Part shown: piece after piece, positions 29,856 through 39,373 of the stretch
Layout of the letters: each line of letters starts with the position of its first letter
Numbering within the stretch: the first letter of the stretch is position 1
From: an uncultured Mucilaginibacter sp.
GTDB taxonomy: Bacteria > Bacteroidota > Bacteroidia > Sphingobacteriales > Sphingobacteriaceae
NCBI RefSeq assembly: GCF_937859865.1
Contig: NZ_CALMAT010000121.1
Span: forward strand, 1 to 64,000
Reading direction: 5' to 3'
DNA length: 64,000 bases
Made by a program: the position numbers and the translations under genes
Notes under the pieces: model-generated
Seen by the model: the letters and a program-made list of their open reading frames with translations, nothing else
The model's database searches: none
What the model was told of the DNA's origin: nothing

Positions 29856-30536
29856 TTATAAATAATCAATTTCATCACAAATATTGATAATATGATCAAG
29901 GCCATATAAAAGTGCGCTTTCATCAACTTGCATCCATTGAAAAAGCTGTAGAATAAGATTATAGTGTTGCCTTGCATAGTTTGTATCTTTTATTGCTTGC
30001 CCAGGTAAAAAGCAAATCGGTTCATGATGCGCCATTCTGTTTCTAATATCGTTTAGCTTTGCTAATTGATTAAAAACGTAAGTATTGTTATATTGTAATG
30101 CTGGTGTTGATGTGGGTTTTGAAGGAAATACCTGTAAAAGAATTCTATTTGTGGCATTATACTGGTTTTGAGCAAACATATACCGCCAAAACCCAAAACC
30201 AAGTTCGGCTACTAATTTAAAATGATTGTAGGAGGGTAATTTGTTAATTGCATCATTAATATTTTCTTTGGTTAAACGACATTTATGATTATCAAATATT
30301 CCTCCAACTCTTGCACCATTTTTTAACCAGTCAGTGCCATGAATAGCAGTGCATCTTATGTCGATTACATTTCTTAACGCTACTTCAAAACAACTTATAA
30401 CCGTAAACAACTCTTGCGTAAGTTGTAAATTTTTCCTGTAAAGTGTCATTGCCTTTCGAGAATCTCCACCGCAAGATAATAGATAGCGGTTCATTCTTGC
30501 TGAAGTCATTATTTGGACAAAAGCACTATATTTCAT
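29856..30536 (-). CDS. Abi-like family protein (Abi_2-like)
   Basis: MNRYLLSCGGDSRKAMTLYRKNLQLTQELFTVISCFEVALRNVIDI...LAKLNDIRNRMAHHEPI. Confidence 0.8.
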   Translation of the reverse strand: MKYSAFVQIMTSARMNRYLLSCGGDSRKAMTLYRKNLQLTQELFTVISCFEVALRNVIDIRCTAIHGTDWLKNGARVGGIFDNHKCRLTKENINDAINKLPSYNHFKLVAELGFGFWRYMFAQNQYNATNRILLQVFPSKPTSTPALQYNNTYVFNQLAKLNDIRNRMAHHEPICFLPGQAIKDTNYARQHYNLILQLFQWMQVDESALLYGLDHIINICDEIDYL

Positions 30537-30655
30537 TATAATTTAATTGCGCAGTTTAATTATTCTTCTTATGTTTGTGTCATCTTATTCCCGTTAGTCC
30601 CTGAAGAAATTCAAACTGGCGGGTTTCGTTTTTTATAAAGTCAGGCATTTTAATT

Positions 30656-31003
30656 TCACGGTTCATTCCCCTCCTCAAAATAATTAATAATCAACGATTT
30701 CATCACCATTTCCTGCTCCAGCAAAGTATAATTGGGGATGGTTTTAACTAACTTCCAATGTGGCCAGCCATCCTGGTCCAAGCCTTCCAGTTCGTAAAAA
30801 CCAAGCTGGCTGAACAGTTTGCAGGTGGCAATGTGCATCAGTTCTTCCTTTTGCCGCTTGCTGAATTTTTGCGGCCCTTTGCCCAGTTCCTGTACACCGA
30901 TCAGAAAAAGCATCACTTTAATATCGGGCACGTCCGAATCAAAATCGTGCGCAATGCGTTCCTGCAAAGCGGCCCATTTGGTGTTGGTTTCTGCTGCGGT
31001 CAT
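30656..31003 (-). CDS. Conserved hypothetical protein
   Basis: MTAAETNTKWAALQERIAHDFDSDVPDIKVMLFLIGVQELGKGPQKFSKRQKEELMHIATCKLFSQLGFYEL. Confidence 0.7.
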   Translation of the reverse strand: MTAAETNTKWAALQERIAHDFDSDVPDIKVMLFLIGVQELGKGPQKFSKRQKEELMHIATCKLFSQLGFYELEGLDQDGWPHWKLVKTIPNYTLLEQEMVMKSLIINYFEEGNEP

Positions 31004-31023
31004 AATAGCAAAGATAAGCGTTG

Positions 31024-31068
31024 ATGCTGTTTTTACCGATATAAAATTTATGCCGGTAAAAACAGTAT
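31024..31068. repeat. Paired element (ATGCTGTTTTTA / TAAAAACAGTAT, 45 bp)
   Basis: inverted arms with one G/T difference. Confidence 0.85.
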
Positions 31069-31212
31069 GGCCTTGCTGTCATTATATTGTTACAGCTAAA
31101 CTTGGTTTTAAATTGAAGGTTAAGCAACAGATTTAGCACTTTTAGAAAAATTTAAATTAATATCTGTTTAAATAAAAGATATTTGCAAAAAACTTTAAGC
31201 TGTTAAGGTATC

Positions 31213-31539
31213 GTGAACAAACGTAAAGCATCTGTAATTTTATCCTGGCTGTTGCTGCTCTTTTTTGCAGCGGGCCAGATTATTATTTATGCGCACCAGC
31301 ATCACACTAAATCCAATACGTTAATTGTTCATTCGCATGATACTGCAGGTCAGCAAATCGTTTATGAGAAATGTAACCTGTGCGACCAGATGCACCACGC
31401 ACCAATCAACCTGGTACAGCCTTTAAACTATACTTATCTGGTAAGTCCGGTTGTCCGGCTTTATATTCCTGCATGTCATCATTATAAAGCGAATACTTTG
31501 ATCCATGCTGATGGCTTGTCTCCGCCAGCTTTAGTTTAA
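31213..31539 (+). CDS. Hypothetical exported His/Cys-rich protein upstream of a TonB receptor
   Basis: N-terminal TM; HQHHTK...HSHD...CNLCDQMHH...CHHYK. Confidence 0.65.
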   Translation: MNKRKASVILSWLLLLFFAAGQIIIYAHQHHTKSNTLIVHSHDTAGQQIVYEKCNLCDQMHHAPINLVQPLNYTYLVSPVVRLYIPACHHYKANTLIHADGLSPPALV

Positions 31540-31610
31540 TTCTGAAATTACGGTTCGCGCTAACCGGATGATTATTAATTAAACATTCTACAAAAGATTT
31601 TTTATCTTAT

Positions 31611-34124
31611 ATGAAAATAAAGCTATTCAACTGCTTGTTGCTATTGCTGACAAGTATTGCAACCATTTCAGCTACGGTTACAAAAGTATTTGCTGCTGAT
31701 GCCGCTATCGGGACATTATCCGGAACGGTAACAGATAAGACAGACGGCAAACCTATTTTTGGTGCCTCTGTAAGTATCCCTGATTTAAAGATTGGGACTT
31801 CTACCAATTCAAAAGGAGAATATACTTTAAACCGCCTACCCAAAGGTATTTATGTAGTTCAAATCAGTTATTTAGGTTACGCTACGGTTACGCAAAGGGT
31901 GGATTTTTCAAAAACCAGTGTGCTCAATATCCAGTTACAGGTTTCTGCCATTGAATCCGGCGAAGTAGTGGTTACCGGTGTGAGCCGGGCCACAGAAATT
32001 AAAAGAAGCCCGATACCGCTTGTTGCTGTTGGCAAGGAATATTTAGACAGGCGGTCCGCATCAGACAATATCATAGACAAAATAGCTAATTTGCCAGGCA
32101 TCAATGCAGTTACTACAGGCCCAAATGTATCTAAACCCTTTATTCGTGGTTTAGGCTACAACCGGGTAGTTACTTTGCAAGACGGGATACGCATAGAAGG
32201 CCAGCAATGGGGCGATGAACACGGTATTGAAGTAGATCAAAATTCGATAGACCGGGTGGAAATTATCAAAGGGCCGGCAAGTTTAAGCTATGGTTCTGAT
32301 GCCATTGGCGGCGTTGTCAACCTGATTTCTCCTGCACCGGTTCCCGAAGGAAAAATTTTAGGATCTGTACAAGGACTTTACGGAACCAACCAGGACTTGT
32401 TAAATGGTTCGTTCCGTTTGTATGGCAATCAAAACGGTTTGGTATGGGGAACGGTGCTATCTTCCAAAGAAGCAAAAGATTACCAGAACCAGCACGACGG
32501 ACGGGTTTATGCTACCGGATATAAGGAAACGGATGCCAGGGTAATGGTTGGTGTAAACAAATCCTGGGGATATTCTTATTTCCATGCCTCTTTGTTTGAT
32601 GATTTGCAGGATATTCCTGATGGCAGCCGCGATTCTGCCACCCGTCAGTTTACCAAACAGGTTACAGAAGCTGATCTCTTCCGGCCAATTGTATCTCAAT
32701 CAGAATTAAATTCTTATCACATCCCAACTTTGCACCAGCATGTGCAGTTTTACCGCATTTACAACAACAGTAATTTTGTTGTTGGAAATGGCAACCTGAT
32801 TGTTAACCTGGGGTACGAATACAGCCACCGCCGGGAGTATACACATCCGGAAGATGCTGATGTTGCTGGCCTAAACCTGCATTTAAGCACTTATACTTAT
32901 GATGTAAAGTACAATTATAATTTTGCAAACGGCTACGAAGCCACGGTTGGCGTAAACGGGCAGTACCAAAACAATACCATTGGCCAGGCTACAGATTTTC
33001 CAATCCCTGCCTATCACCAGTTTGATGTTGGGCCTTTTGCGATTGTTAGAAAATCTTTCGGAAAATTAGACCTTTCGGCAGGGGCAAGGTACGATGTCCG
33101 TACCTTTAATGGCCAGGCTGCTTATATTGATACTTTAAGTAGCAAATATCCGCAGTTGTATGAAGGAAGCAACCCAACTGCAACACCAGGTGTGTCAGAA
33201 CAATTTTCAGCCCTTAACAAAACGTTTTCCGGTTTTTCGGGAAGTTTTGGCGGCACGTACAATTTTTCTGATGCGTTTTTATTAAAGGCAAACATTGCCC
33301 GTGGTTTTAGGGCACCAAGTATTGCCGAACTTTCTGCCAACGGGCCAGATCCGGGTTCGCAGATTTATCATGTGGGCAACAGTAATTTTAAGCCGGAGTT
33401 TAGCGTGCAGGAAGACATTGGCGCTTTTCTTACGTTGCCAAGTATTTCTGCCAGTGTCGAGCTTTTTAACAACCATCTTGAAAATTATATATTTCAACAG
33501 CAATTGCTAAACCCTGATGGCTCGCCTGCAGTTAACCCAGCATTTCCATTATACAATATTTTTACTTATGTACAAAGCAAGGCGCGCATCCAGGGTGGCG
33601 AAGTTAGTTTAGACATCCATCCTTTGCCATGGCTGCATTTTGAAAATTCCATATCCTTAACTTACGGCAGGAATTTAGGCAATAGTGGCCAAATTGCCGA
33701 TAGTTTAAAATACTTGCCTTTTATCCCTCCTTTGCATACGCATTCTGAACTGCGCGGCAGCTTTAACGCAGGCCTAAAAAGCTTTAAAGGCTTGTATGCT
33801 TTTGTTGGCTTTGATCATTATAACGCTCAAAACCGGTACTTTTCTGCCTACGGGACAGAAACTTATACCGCAGGTTACAATTTATTAAGCGCAGGCATCG
33901 GCGGAAACGTAGTGAACAAAAACGGGCAAACCATCGTGCAGTTGTTTGTTGAAGGAACAAACTTGGCCAATGTAAATTACCAATCCAACATGAGCAGGCT
34001 AAAGTACTTTGATAACCCTGATGTGCCTGCTGGTGTTCAGCGTGGTATTTTTAACATGGGCCGGAATATCAGTTTTAAGGTTGTTGTGCCTTTTGACCTT
34101 TCGCCAAAAAACAAACAGCAGTAA
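31611..34124 (+). CDS. TonB-dependent receptor with carboxypeptidase-like N-terminal domain
   Basis: GTLSGTVTDKTDGKPIFGASVSIPDLKIGTSTNSKGEYTL; plug domain IEIIKGPASLSYGSDAIGGVVNLI. Confidence 0.95.
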   Translation: MKIKLFNCLLLLLTSIATISATVTKVFAADAAIGTLSGTVTDKTDGKPIFGASVSIPDLKIGTSTNSKGEYTLNRLPKGIYVVQISYLGYATVTQRVDFSKTSVLNIQLQVSAIESGEVVVTGVSRATEIKRSPIPLVAVGKEYLDRRSASDNIIDKIANLPGINAVTTGPNVSKPFIRGLGYNRVVTLQDGIRIEGQQWGDEHGIEVDQNSIDRVEIIKGPASLSYGSDAIGGVVNLISPAPVPEGKILGSVQGLYGTNQDLLNGSFRLYGNQNGLVWGTVLSSKEAKDYQNQHDGRVYATGYKETDARVMVGVNKSWGYSYFHASLFDDLQDIPDGSRDSATRQFTKQVTEADLFRPIVSQSELNSYHIPTLHQHVQFYRIYNNSNFVVGNGNLIVNLGYEYSHRREYTHPEDADVAGLNLHLSTYTYDVKYNYNFANGYEATVGVNGQYQNNTIGQATDFPIPAYHQFDVGPFAIVRKSFGKLDLSAGARYDVRTFNGQAAYIDTLSSKYPQLYEGSNPTATPGVSEQFSALNKTFSGFSGSFGGTYNFSDAFLLKANIARGFRAPSIAELSANGPDPGSQIYHVGNSNFKPEFSVQEDIGAFLTLPSISASVELFNNHLENYIFQQQLLNPDGSPAVNPAFPLYNIFTYVQSKARIQGGEVSLDIHPLPWLHFENSISLTYGRNLGNSGQIADSLKYLPFIPPLHTHSELRGSFNAGLKSFKGLYAFVGFDHYNAQNRYFSAYGTETYTAGYNLLSAGIGGNVVNKNGQTIVQLFVEGTNLANVNYQSNMSRLKYFDNPDVPAGVQRGIFNMGRNISFKVVVPFDLSPKNKQQ

Positions 34125-34136
34125 TACAATTGCACC

Positions 34137-34176
34137 AACCAAAAAAGCCCTGCCTTTGCGCAGGGCTTTTTTGGTT
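34137..34176 (+). terminator. Rho-independent terminator downstream of the TonB receptor
   Basis: AACCAAAAAAGCCCTGC-CTTTGC-GCAGGGCTTTTTTGGTT. Confidence 0.9.
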
Positions 34177-34222
34177 ACTGTTTTTAATTTTGATATTCCT
34201 TTAAATTTTACCGGTTATTGCG

Positions 34223-34312
34223 ATGCTTCTTTTATGCCATAAAAATTGGTGAAAATTCTTTGTTTTAAAGATGAAATGCAAAATACCAATTTTTTAGTGC
34301 TAAAAGAAGCAT
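34223..34312. repeat. Paired element (A/A, 90 bp), tandem unit 1
   Basis: ATGCTTCTTTTATGCCATAAAAATTGGTG...ACCAATTTTTTAGTGCTAAAAGAAGCAT. Confidence 0.95.
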
Positions 34313-34374
34313 CCTGTTTTATTGAATTTAAGCAGGATAAGTTTGCAAAATCTGCCTGTCCTTAACAATTATTG

Positions 34375-34462
34375 ATACTTCTTTTATGCCATAAAAATTG
34401 GTGAATTTTTTGTTTTAAAGATGAAATGCATAACACCAATTTTTGGGTGCTAAAAGAAGTAT
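34375..34462. repeat. Paired element (B/B, 88 bp), tandem unit 2
   Basis: ATACTTCTTTTATGCCATAAAAATTGGTG...CACCAATTTTTGGGTGCTAAAAGAAGTAT. Confidence 0.95.
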
Positions 34463-34556
34463 CCTGTTTTATTGAAGTTTGATCATTGCGCAAATCCATT
34501 TGCCGTCAATAATTATCCATACTTCTTTTACCGGCAAAAAATTGTTGTTATACAGC

Positions 34557-34583
34557 AAAGCCCCTGATGGGCAGGGGCTTTTA
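34557..34583 (-). terminator. Terminator hairpin downstream (minus strand) of the tRNA-like gene
   Basis: AAAGCCCCTG-ATGGG-CAGGGGCTTT with T-run on both sides. Confidence 0.75.
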
Positions 34584-34617
34584 CTAACCAATTATAAACC
34601 TAAATTATGAGAAGGGC

Positions 34618-34728
34618 TGTAGGAGAAGGGGTCGAACCTTCACGAAGTGGTTATCACGTTGCCGTGGTTTCCCATGTTCTTCGCCACCGGGACAAGGAGG
34701 TGTGTCTGCCAAATTTCACCATCCTACA
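34618..34728 (-). tRNA. Class-II tRNA-like gene, apparent anticodon GUC, very long variable region; possibly atypical or pseudo-tRNA
   Basis: TGTAGGA/TCCTACA acceptor (7 bp), Leu-like D-arm GTGAAATTTGGCAGACAC, CCTCC-TTGTCCC-GGTGG anticodon arm (one T.T mismatch), variable stem CGAAG/CTTCG, T-arm GAAGG-TTCGACC-CCTTC; no encoded CCA. Confidence 0.7.
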
Positions 34729-34777
34729 TTTTCTTGTTAAGCAATTTAAAGAACGTTGTTTTTCTGATTGCTTGATA

Positions 34778-34809
34778 CAAATTTAAGGCACGTATCAATT
34801 CCTTGCAAA
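34778..34809 (-). promoter_or_regulatory. Bacteroidota-type promoter for the tRNA-like gene
   Basis: Minus strand TTTG-N20-TAAATTTG (consensus TTTG / TANNTTTG) about 50 nt upstream of the tRNA-like 5' end. Confidence 0.5.
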
Positions 34810-34882
34810 TATTTCAACAAAATAATTTTATTTTTATTTTTATTTAAATTATAATTGTGAAACGTTACATATTTCAAAATTT

Positions 34883-35359
34883 ATGCCTCATAAAAAACCT
34901 CATAATTCAGAAATTGATAATTTGGATATCCAGATCCTGTCTATCCTGATGAAAAACGCCACTACGCCTTACACCGAAATTGCCAAAGAATTGATCGTTT
35001 CTGGCGGGACCATCCACGTTCGGATGAAAAAACTGGAAGATTTGGGCATTATCAAAGGCGCAAACCTCGAAATCAACCCGCAGAAATTAGGTTATGATGT
35101 TTGTGCTTTTCTGGGGATTTTTCTTGAAAAAGGATCACAGTACAACGAAGCCGTAAAACAATTAAAAACCGTGAACGAAATTGTAGAACTGCATTATACC
35201 ACCGGGAGCTGGAGCATCTTTGCCAAAATCATTTGCCGAGACACCACGCATTTAAGGGAAATTTTGAACGAACAGATCCAAAGCGTGCCCGGCATCCAGC
35301 GTACAGAAACGTTTATATCTTTAGAAGAAAGCATCAAAAGGCAAATTATACTTGATTAA
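34883..35359 (+). CDS. Lrp/AsnC family transcriptional regulator
   Basis: LDIQILSILMKNATTPYTEIAKELIVSGGTIHVRMKKLEDLGIIKG. Confidence 0.95.
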   Translation: MPHKKPHNSEIDNLDIQILSILMKNATTPYTEIAKELIVSGGTIHVRMKKLEDLGIIKGANLEINPQKLGYDVCAFLGIFLEKGSQYNEAVKQLKTVNEIVELHYTTGSWSIFAKIICRDTTHLREILNEQIQSVPGIQRTETFISLEESIKRQIILD

Positions 35360-35475
35360 TTAACCATTTATTTTTTAAGGTCGTATAAATTGCAATTGTA
35401 TTAGTTTTGTACGCTGTTAAACTTATAAAAATTTATTTGTTTAACTAACAATACCAATTAACTAAATATTGCTGT

Positions 35476-35886
35476 ATGAAAAAAGATTTTTGGGGAACCG
35501 TAACCTCCAAGGTAATAAGCTGGACCGGAAGTACGGCCGGAATTATGTCAGCGAACGGATTAATGGTCATATGGCTTATTTACGGCTATTTTGAACATTT
35601 TTCCGAAGAGTCTCAAATGATCCTTAATACGGTTACTTCCATCATTACTTTTGTAATGCTGTTCCTCATCCAAAAAGGGCAAAACAAAGCTGATAAAGCC
35701 ACACAGCTTAAATTAGACGAAATTATTTATGCTTTGGAAACAGGGAACAACAAAAGGTTGGGGATTGAAAAACTAACCGAAGAAGAGTTGGACGAGATCA
35801 AGGAAGAATATAACCTCGACGAAGATGACTCTGAAGAGATAAAAGAAAACATAGAAGAAAAAATAGCAACAAAGTCCCAACGATAA
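35476..35886 (+). CDS. Low-affinity iron permease family protein
   Basis: VISWTGSTAGIMSANGLMVIWLIYGYF...TVTSIITFVMLFLIQKGQNKADKATQLKLDEII. Confidence 0.85.
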   Translation: MKKDFWGTVTSKVISWTGSTAGIMSANGLMVIWLIYGYFEHFSEESQMILNTVTSIITFVMLFLIQKGQNKADKATQLKLDEIIYALETGNNKRLGIEKLTEEELDEIKEEYNLDEDDSEEIKENIEEKIATKSQR

Positions 35887-35922
35887 TAATTACAGCTTTG
35901 TTGCTATTTTAAGATTCAGAAA

Positions 35923-37566
35923 TTACTGTTTTTTACGTTCGCCTTTCATTTTAGAAGCTATTTTCAGCGCTTCCAAAGCATTTACAATACCGCCGGATTT
36001 GCTTAAAGTTGTAAAATCAACTTTTTCTTTACTGCCTGGCTTCAGCACATTAGTGCCGTTTAATGGTTTTGCCGAAGCAATAATCACTTCTTTTAACTGC
36101 TTGGCGCTAAGCGTTGGGTAATATTCTAAAACCAAAGCGGCAACGCCGGCCGTAATCGGCGAAGCAAAACTAGTTCCGTCGGCCGTATTAAATTCGGCAT
36201 CTTTATCAATTGAGGTTACTTTTACGCCCGGCGCAAAAACATCCACGCTGTTTTTACCATAATTACTAAAGGTAGCGGCCAGGTTTTCATCATTTAAAGA
36301 ACCAGAAGCGCCAACGCTGATCAGGTTATCTACTTTGGTTCCGTCGAGCAAATTATCGTTCGGGAATTCCGGTTTTACATCAACATTCTGGTTATCGTTT
36401 CCCGATGCCTGCACCAACAATACATCTTTTTCGGCTGCATATTTTATCGCATCGTCCACCCATTTTTTATGCGGTGATATTTTTTTGCCAAAACTCATGT
36501 TCACCACTTTTGCGCCGTTATCAACAGCATAACGGATGGCGTTTGCAATATCTTTGTCGTACTCGTCTCCATTTGGTACTGCTTTTATCGACATAATTTT
36601 GACGTTATCAGCAACGCCATCAATGCCATAACCATTTCCTCGAACGGCACCAATCAAACCGGCAACACCCGTTCCGTGCGAAGCATCTTCAAACTTTAAC
36701 TGGTTGCTGCCGTATTTTTTATCGTTGATGTCATCCGGGTTATCGCCAACTACACGTTTACGCGCTTCCAAATCCGGGTTAACATCGTTGTTTAATTTGG
36801 TGATGTATTCGCTCAGTTCCGTAATGGTTTTGGTATCCGTTTTGGCATTGTCGGCATCTTGCAAAATCAAGCCCCAAATGTATTTGCTCTTGCTCAACGT
36901 ATCGTTTTTTGCATCTAATTTGGTCAAATCATTTTTGGTAAACGATTGCCCGGCTTTCAAACTCAATGATTTTTTGATAAAAGCATCTGTGGTAACCAAA
37001 GCGTTCATCAAAGGCGTCAATTGGTCTAATTCTGCCTGGGATTTGCTTACGGTAGAATCACGCACGTCTTTCACTTTTACCCAATACGCATATTCTGCTT
37101 TGTCTTTTGCAGCAGCGGCTGTGGTAATATTGGCGTATTTGTTTTTCAACCTAAAATACTCGCGCACTTCTTCGGTGGTCTCGTTTACATCACATTTATT
37201 GTTCGGGCCGCCCAAAAAGTTCCAGCCATGCAAATCGTCTATGTAGCCATTGCCGTCATCGTCTTTGCCATTGCCAGCTATTTCTTTGGTGTTAGCCCAC
37301 AAAACCGGGCGTAAATCTTTTTGTAAAGTATCAATCCCACTGTCAATGGTTGCAACCACAACCGTCTTGCTTTTTTTGCCCTTCAAAAAATCGTAGGCCT
37401 GGTTTAAGCTGATGCCAAAAAAACCGTCCTGTTTCAAATCCAGCGTATGCCAGTTTTTTGGCGGATCGGCAGGTTTAGCGGTCAATTCCTGCGCGGTAAC
37501 TTGGGTAATGTTTATGGTAAACAAGGCAACTGCAGCCCATGCAGTTGTTTTAAAACTAATCTTCAT
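35923..37566 (-). CDS. S8 family (subtilisin-like) serine peptidase, secreted
   Basis: VATIDSGIDTLQKDL; DASHGTGVAGLIGA; DGTSFASPITAGVAAL. Confidence 0.95.
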   Translation of the reverse strand: MKISFKTTAWAAVALFTINITQVTAQELTAKPADPPKNWHTLDLKQDGFFGISLNQAYDFLKGKKSKTVVVATIDSGIDTLQKDLRPVLWANTKEIAGNGKDDDGNGYIDDLHGWNFLGGPNNKCDVNETTEEVREYFRLKNKYANITTAAAAKDKAEYAYWVKVKDVRDSTVSKSQAELDQLTPLMNALVTTDAFIKKSLSLKAGQSFTKNDLTKLDAKNDTLSKSKYIWGLILQDADNAKTDTKTITELSEYITKLNNDVNPDLEARKRVVGDNPDDINDKKYGSNQLKFEDASHGTGVAGLIGAVRGNGYGIDGVADNVKIMSIKAVPNGDEYDKDIANAIRYAVDNGAKVVNMSFGKKISPHKKWVDDAIKYAAEKDVLLVQASGNDNQNVDVKPEFPNDNLLDGTKVDNLISVGASGSLNDENLAATFSNYGKNSVDVFAPGVKVTSIDKDAEFNTADGTSFASPITAGVAALVLEYYPTLSAKQLKEVIIASAKPLNGTNVLKPGSKEKVDFTTLSKSGGIVNALEALKIASKMKGERKKQ

Positions 37567-37942
37567 GAATTTATATTGTAATTTTTAGATTTATCACTCA
37601 GCCGGTTTTGTCATTTTTGCCGGCCTAAAAACAGTATTTGCCCGGAGAAATAGGTACTGGAATTTGAAAAAGCTTTTGATACAAAAAAGCTTATTTTAAC
37701 GTTTTACTTTTCAACACGTCATCCTGCCAACAATTAATTGAAAATGCTTTTTCTTACTTTTGTCAAATCTACAAATTAATGCAATTGCAAAAACGGTTAA
37801 TGGTTATTTTGCACGAAATGAAGTGTTTGTAACAGCATTTTTAACGAAGCAAAAATACTTTTAAGTATGGCTTGGTTTTAATTATAATTTATTGCTGTTA
37901 CATTAGTGTTATAAATAAATATTGTTCTGCTAATAAAATTGA

Positions 37943-39349
37943 ATGGAAGAAGAATTTGATTACAATTTCTCTGAAGATCCCCGGTTTTCTGTAGAACGAT
38001 ATGAGGAGATGATCCGCAATCACGATCAGTATTTTTTTGATGCGCAGGTATTTGAAAATATTATTGATTTCTACATTGAAAAAAACGACCCGGTAAAGGC
38101 TTTGCAGGTGGTGGGTTATGCGCGCAACCAGCATCCGTTTGCGGCTGTGTTTTTGATCAAACAGGCACAGCTTTTTATCGTAACCAACCAAGTGGCCGAT
38201 GCTTTTGCTATTTTGGACAAGGCAGAAAGCTTAGAGCCATCGGAAGCAGATGTGTACATCATCCGCGGCAACTTGTTTGAAAGTTTGGAACGCCACGAAG
38301 AAGCACTGGAGAATTACCAAAAAGCTTTAACACTGGCGGAAGAAACCGACGATATTTTACTGCATATTGCTTTTGTTTATCAAAGCAAAGGCGAGTACGA
38401 CAATGCCATCACTTACCTTAAGCTTTGTTTGGAACAAAACATGGAAAACCAAGACGCTTTGTACGAACTGGCTTTTTGTTATGATGTGATGGACCGCCAG
38501 AACGAAAGCGTGGAGTTTTACGAGCAATACATTGATAAAGAGCCTTACAGCTATGCGGCATGGTACAATTTGGGCAATGCTTTTACCAAACTCAGTTTGT
38601 TTGAAAAAGCCATTGATGCTTATGATTATGCCATCTTGATCAACGAAAGTTTTACCTACGCTTATTTTAACAAAGGCAATGCGCTGATCAACCTGGATAA
38701 ATACACCGAAGCCATTGAAGTTTACAAGCAAACTTTGGAGTACGAATCGGCCAGCGCAGATACGTATTGTTCTATCGGCGAGTGCTACGAAAAGCTGGAA
38801 CGCATGGACGAAGCGCGCGCTTATTATAAAAAAGCAGTCCGTAAAGATGCCAAAATGGGCGATGCCTGGTTTGGTATCGGCGTAACTTTGGATTTTGAAG
38901 AACGTTATTTTGAAGCTTTGCGCTATTACAAACGGGCTTTGGAGTTAGAAAACACCAACCCGGATTATTGGTTTGCCATTGCCGATGCGAACTATAAATT
39001 GGGCAATTTGCCCGAATCAGAAGAAGCTTATGCCAAAGTGATCGAACTCAATCCATTGGATGTGGATGCCTGGCTGGATTATTCTTCCATTTTGTACGAA
39101 CAGCACAAGTTGACTGCAGCCATCGAAACGATAGCCGAAGCCATCAAGAACAATCCGGATGCAGCCGAACTTTTTTATCGAATGGTGGCTTATCTTTTTG
39201 CCAAAGGCGAATACAACGAAGCGTTGAAATACTTAGAAATCGCCTTGACTACCGATCCGGAAAAGCATTACATTTTGTTCGAATATTTGCCGCAGTTGCA
39301 GGAAAACAAAGCCATTGTTGATATCATCAACCGCTTTTACCGCAATTGA
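37943..39349 (+). CDS. Tetratricopeptide repeat protein
   Basis: 468 aa of consecutive TPR motifs. Confidence 0.9.
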   Translation: MEEEFDYNFSEDPRFSVERYEEMIRNHDQYFFDAQVFENIIDFYIEKNDPVKALQVVGYARNQHPFAAVFLIKQAQLFIVTNQVADAFAILDKAESLEPSEADVYIIRGNLFESLERHEEALENYQKALTLAEETDDILLHIAFVYQSKGEYDNAITYLKLCLEQNMENQDALYELAFCYDVMDRQNESVEFYEQYIDKEPYSYAAWYNLGNAFTKLSLFEKAIDAYDYAILINESFTYAYFNKGNALINLDKYTEAIEVYKQTLEYESASADTYCSIGECYEKLERMDEARAYYKKAVRKDAKMGDAWFGIGVTLDFEERYFEALRYYKRALELENTNPDYWFAIADANYKLGNLPESEEAYAKVIELNPLDVDAWLDYSSILYEQHKLTAAIETIAEAIKNNPDAAELFYRMVAYLFAKGEYNEALKYLEIALTTDPEKHYILFEYLPQLQENKAIVDIINRFYRN

Positions 39350-39373
39350 TTCATTTTTTTAAAGCTTGCTTAA

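Noticed and set aside
32000-32011. TAAAAGAAGCCC in the TonB receptor
   Set aside because: Two mismatches; encodes ATEIKRSPIP, common in this receptor family.
34222-34530. CRISPR array
   Set aside because: Only two to three units, each internally palindromic with duplicated interiors; no unique equal-length spacers and no cas genes.
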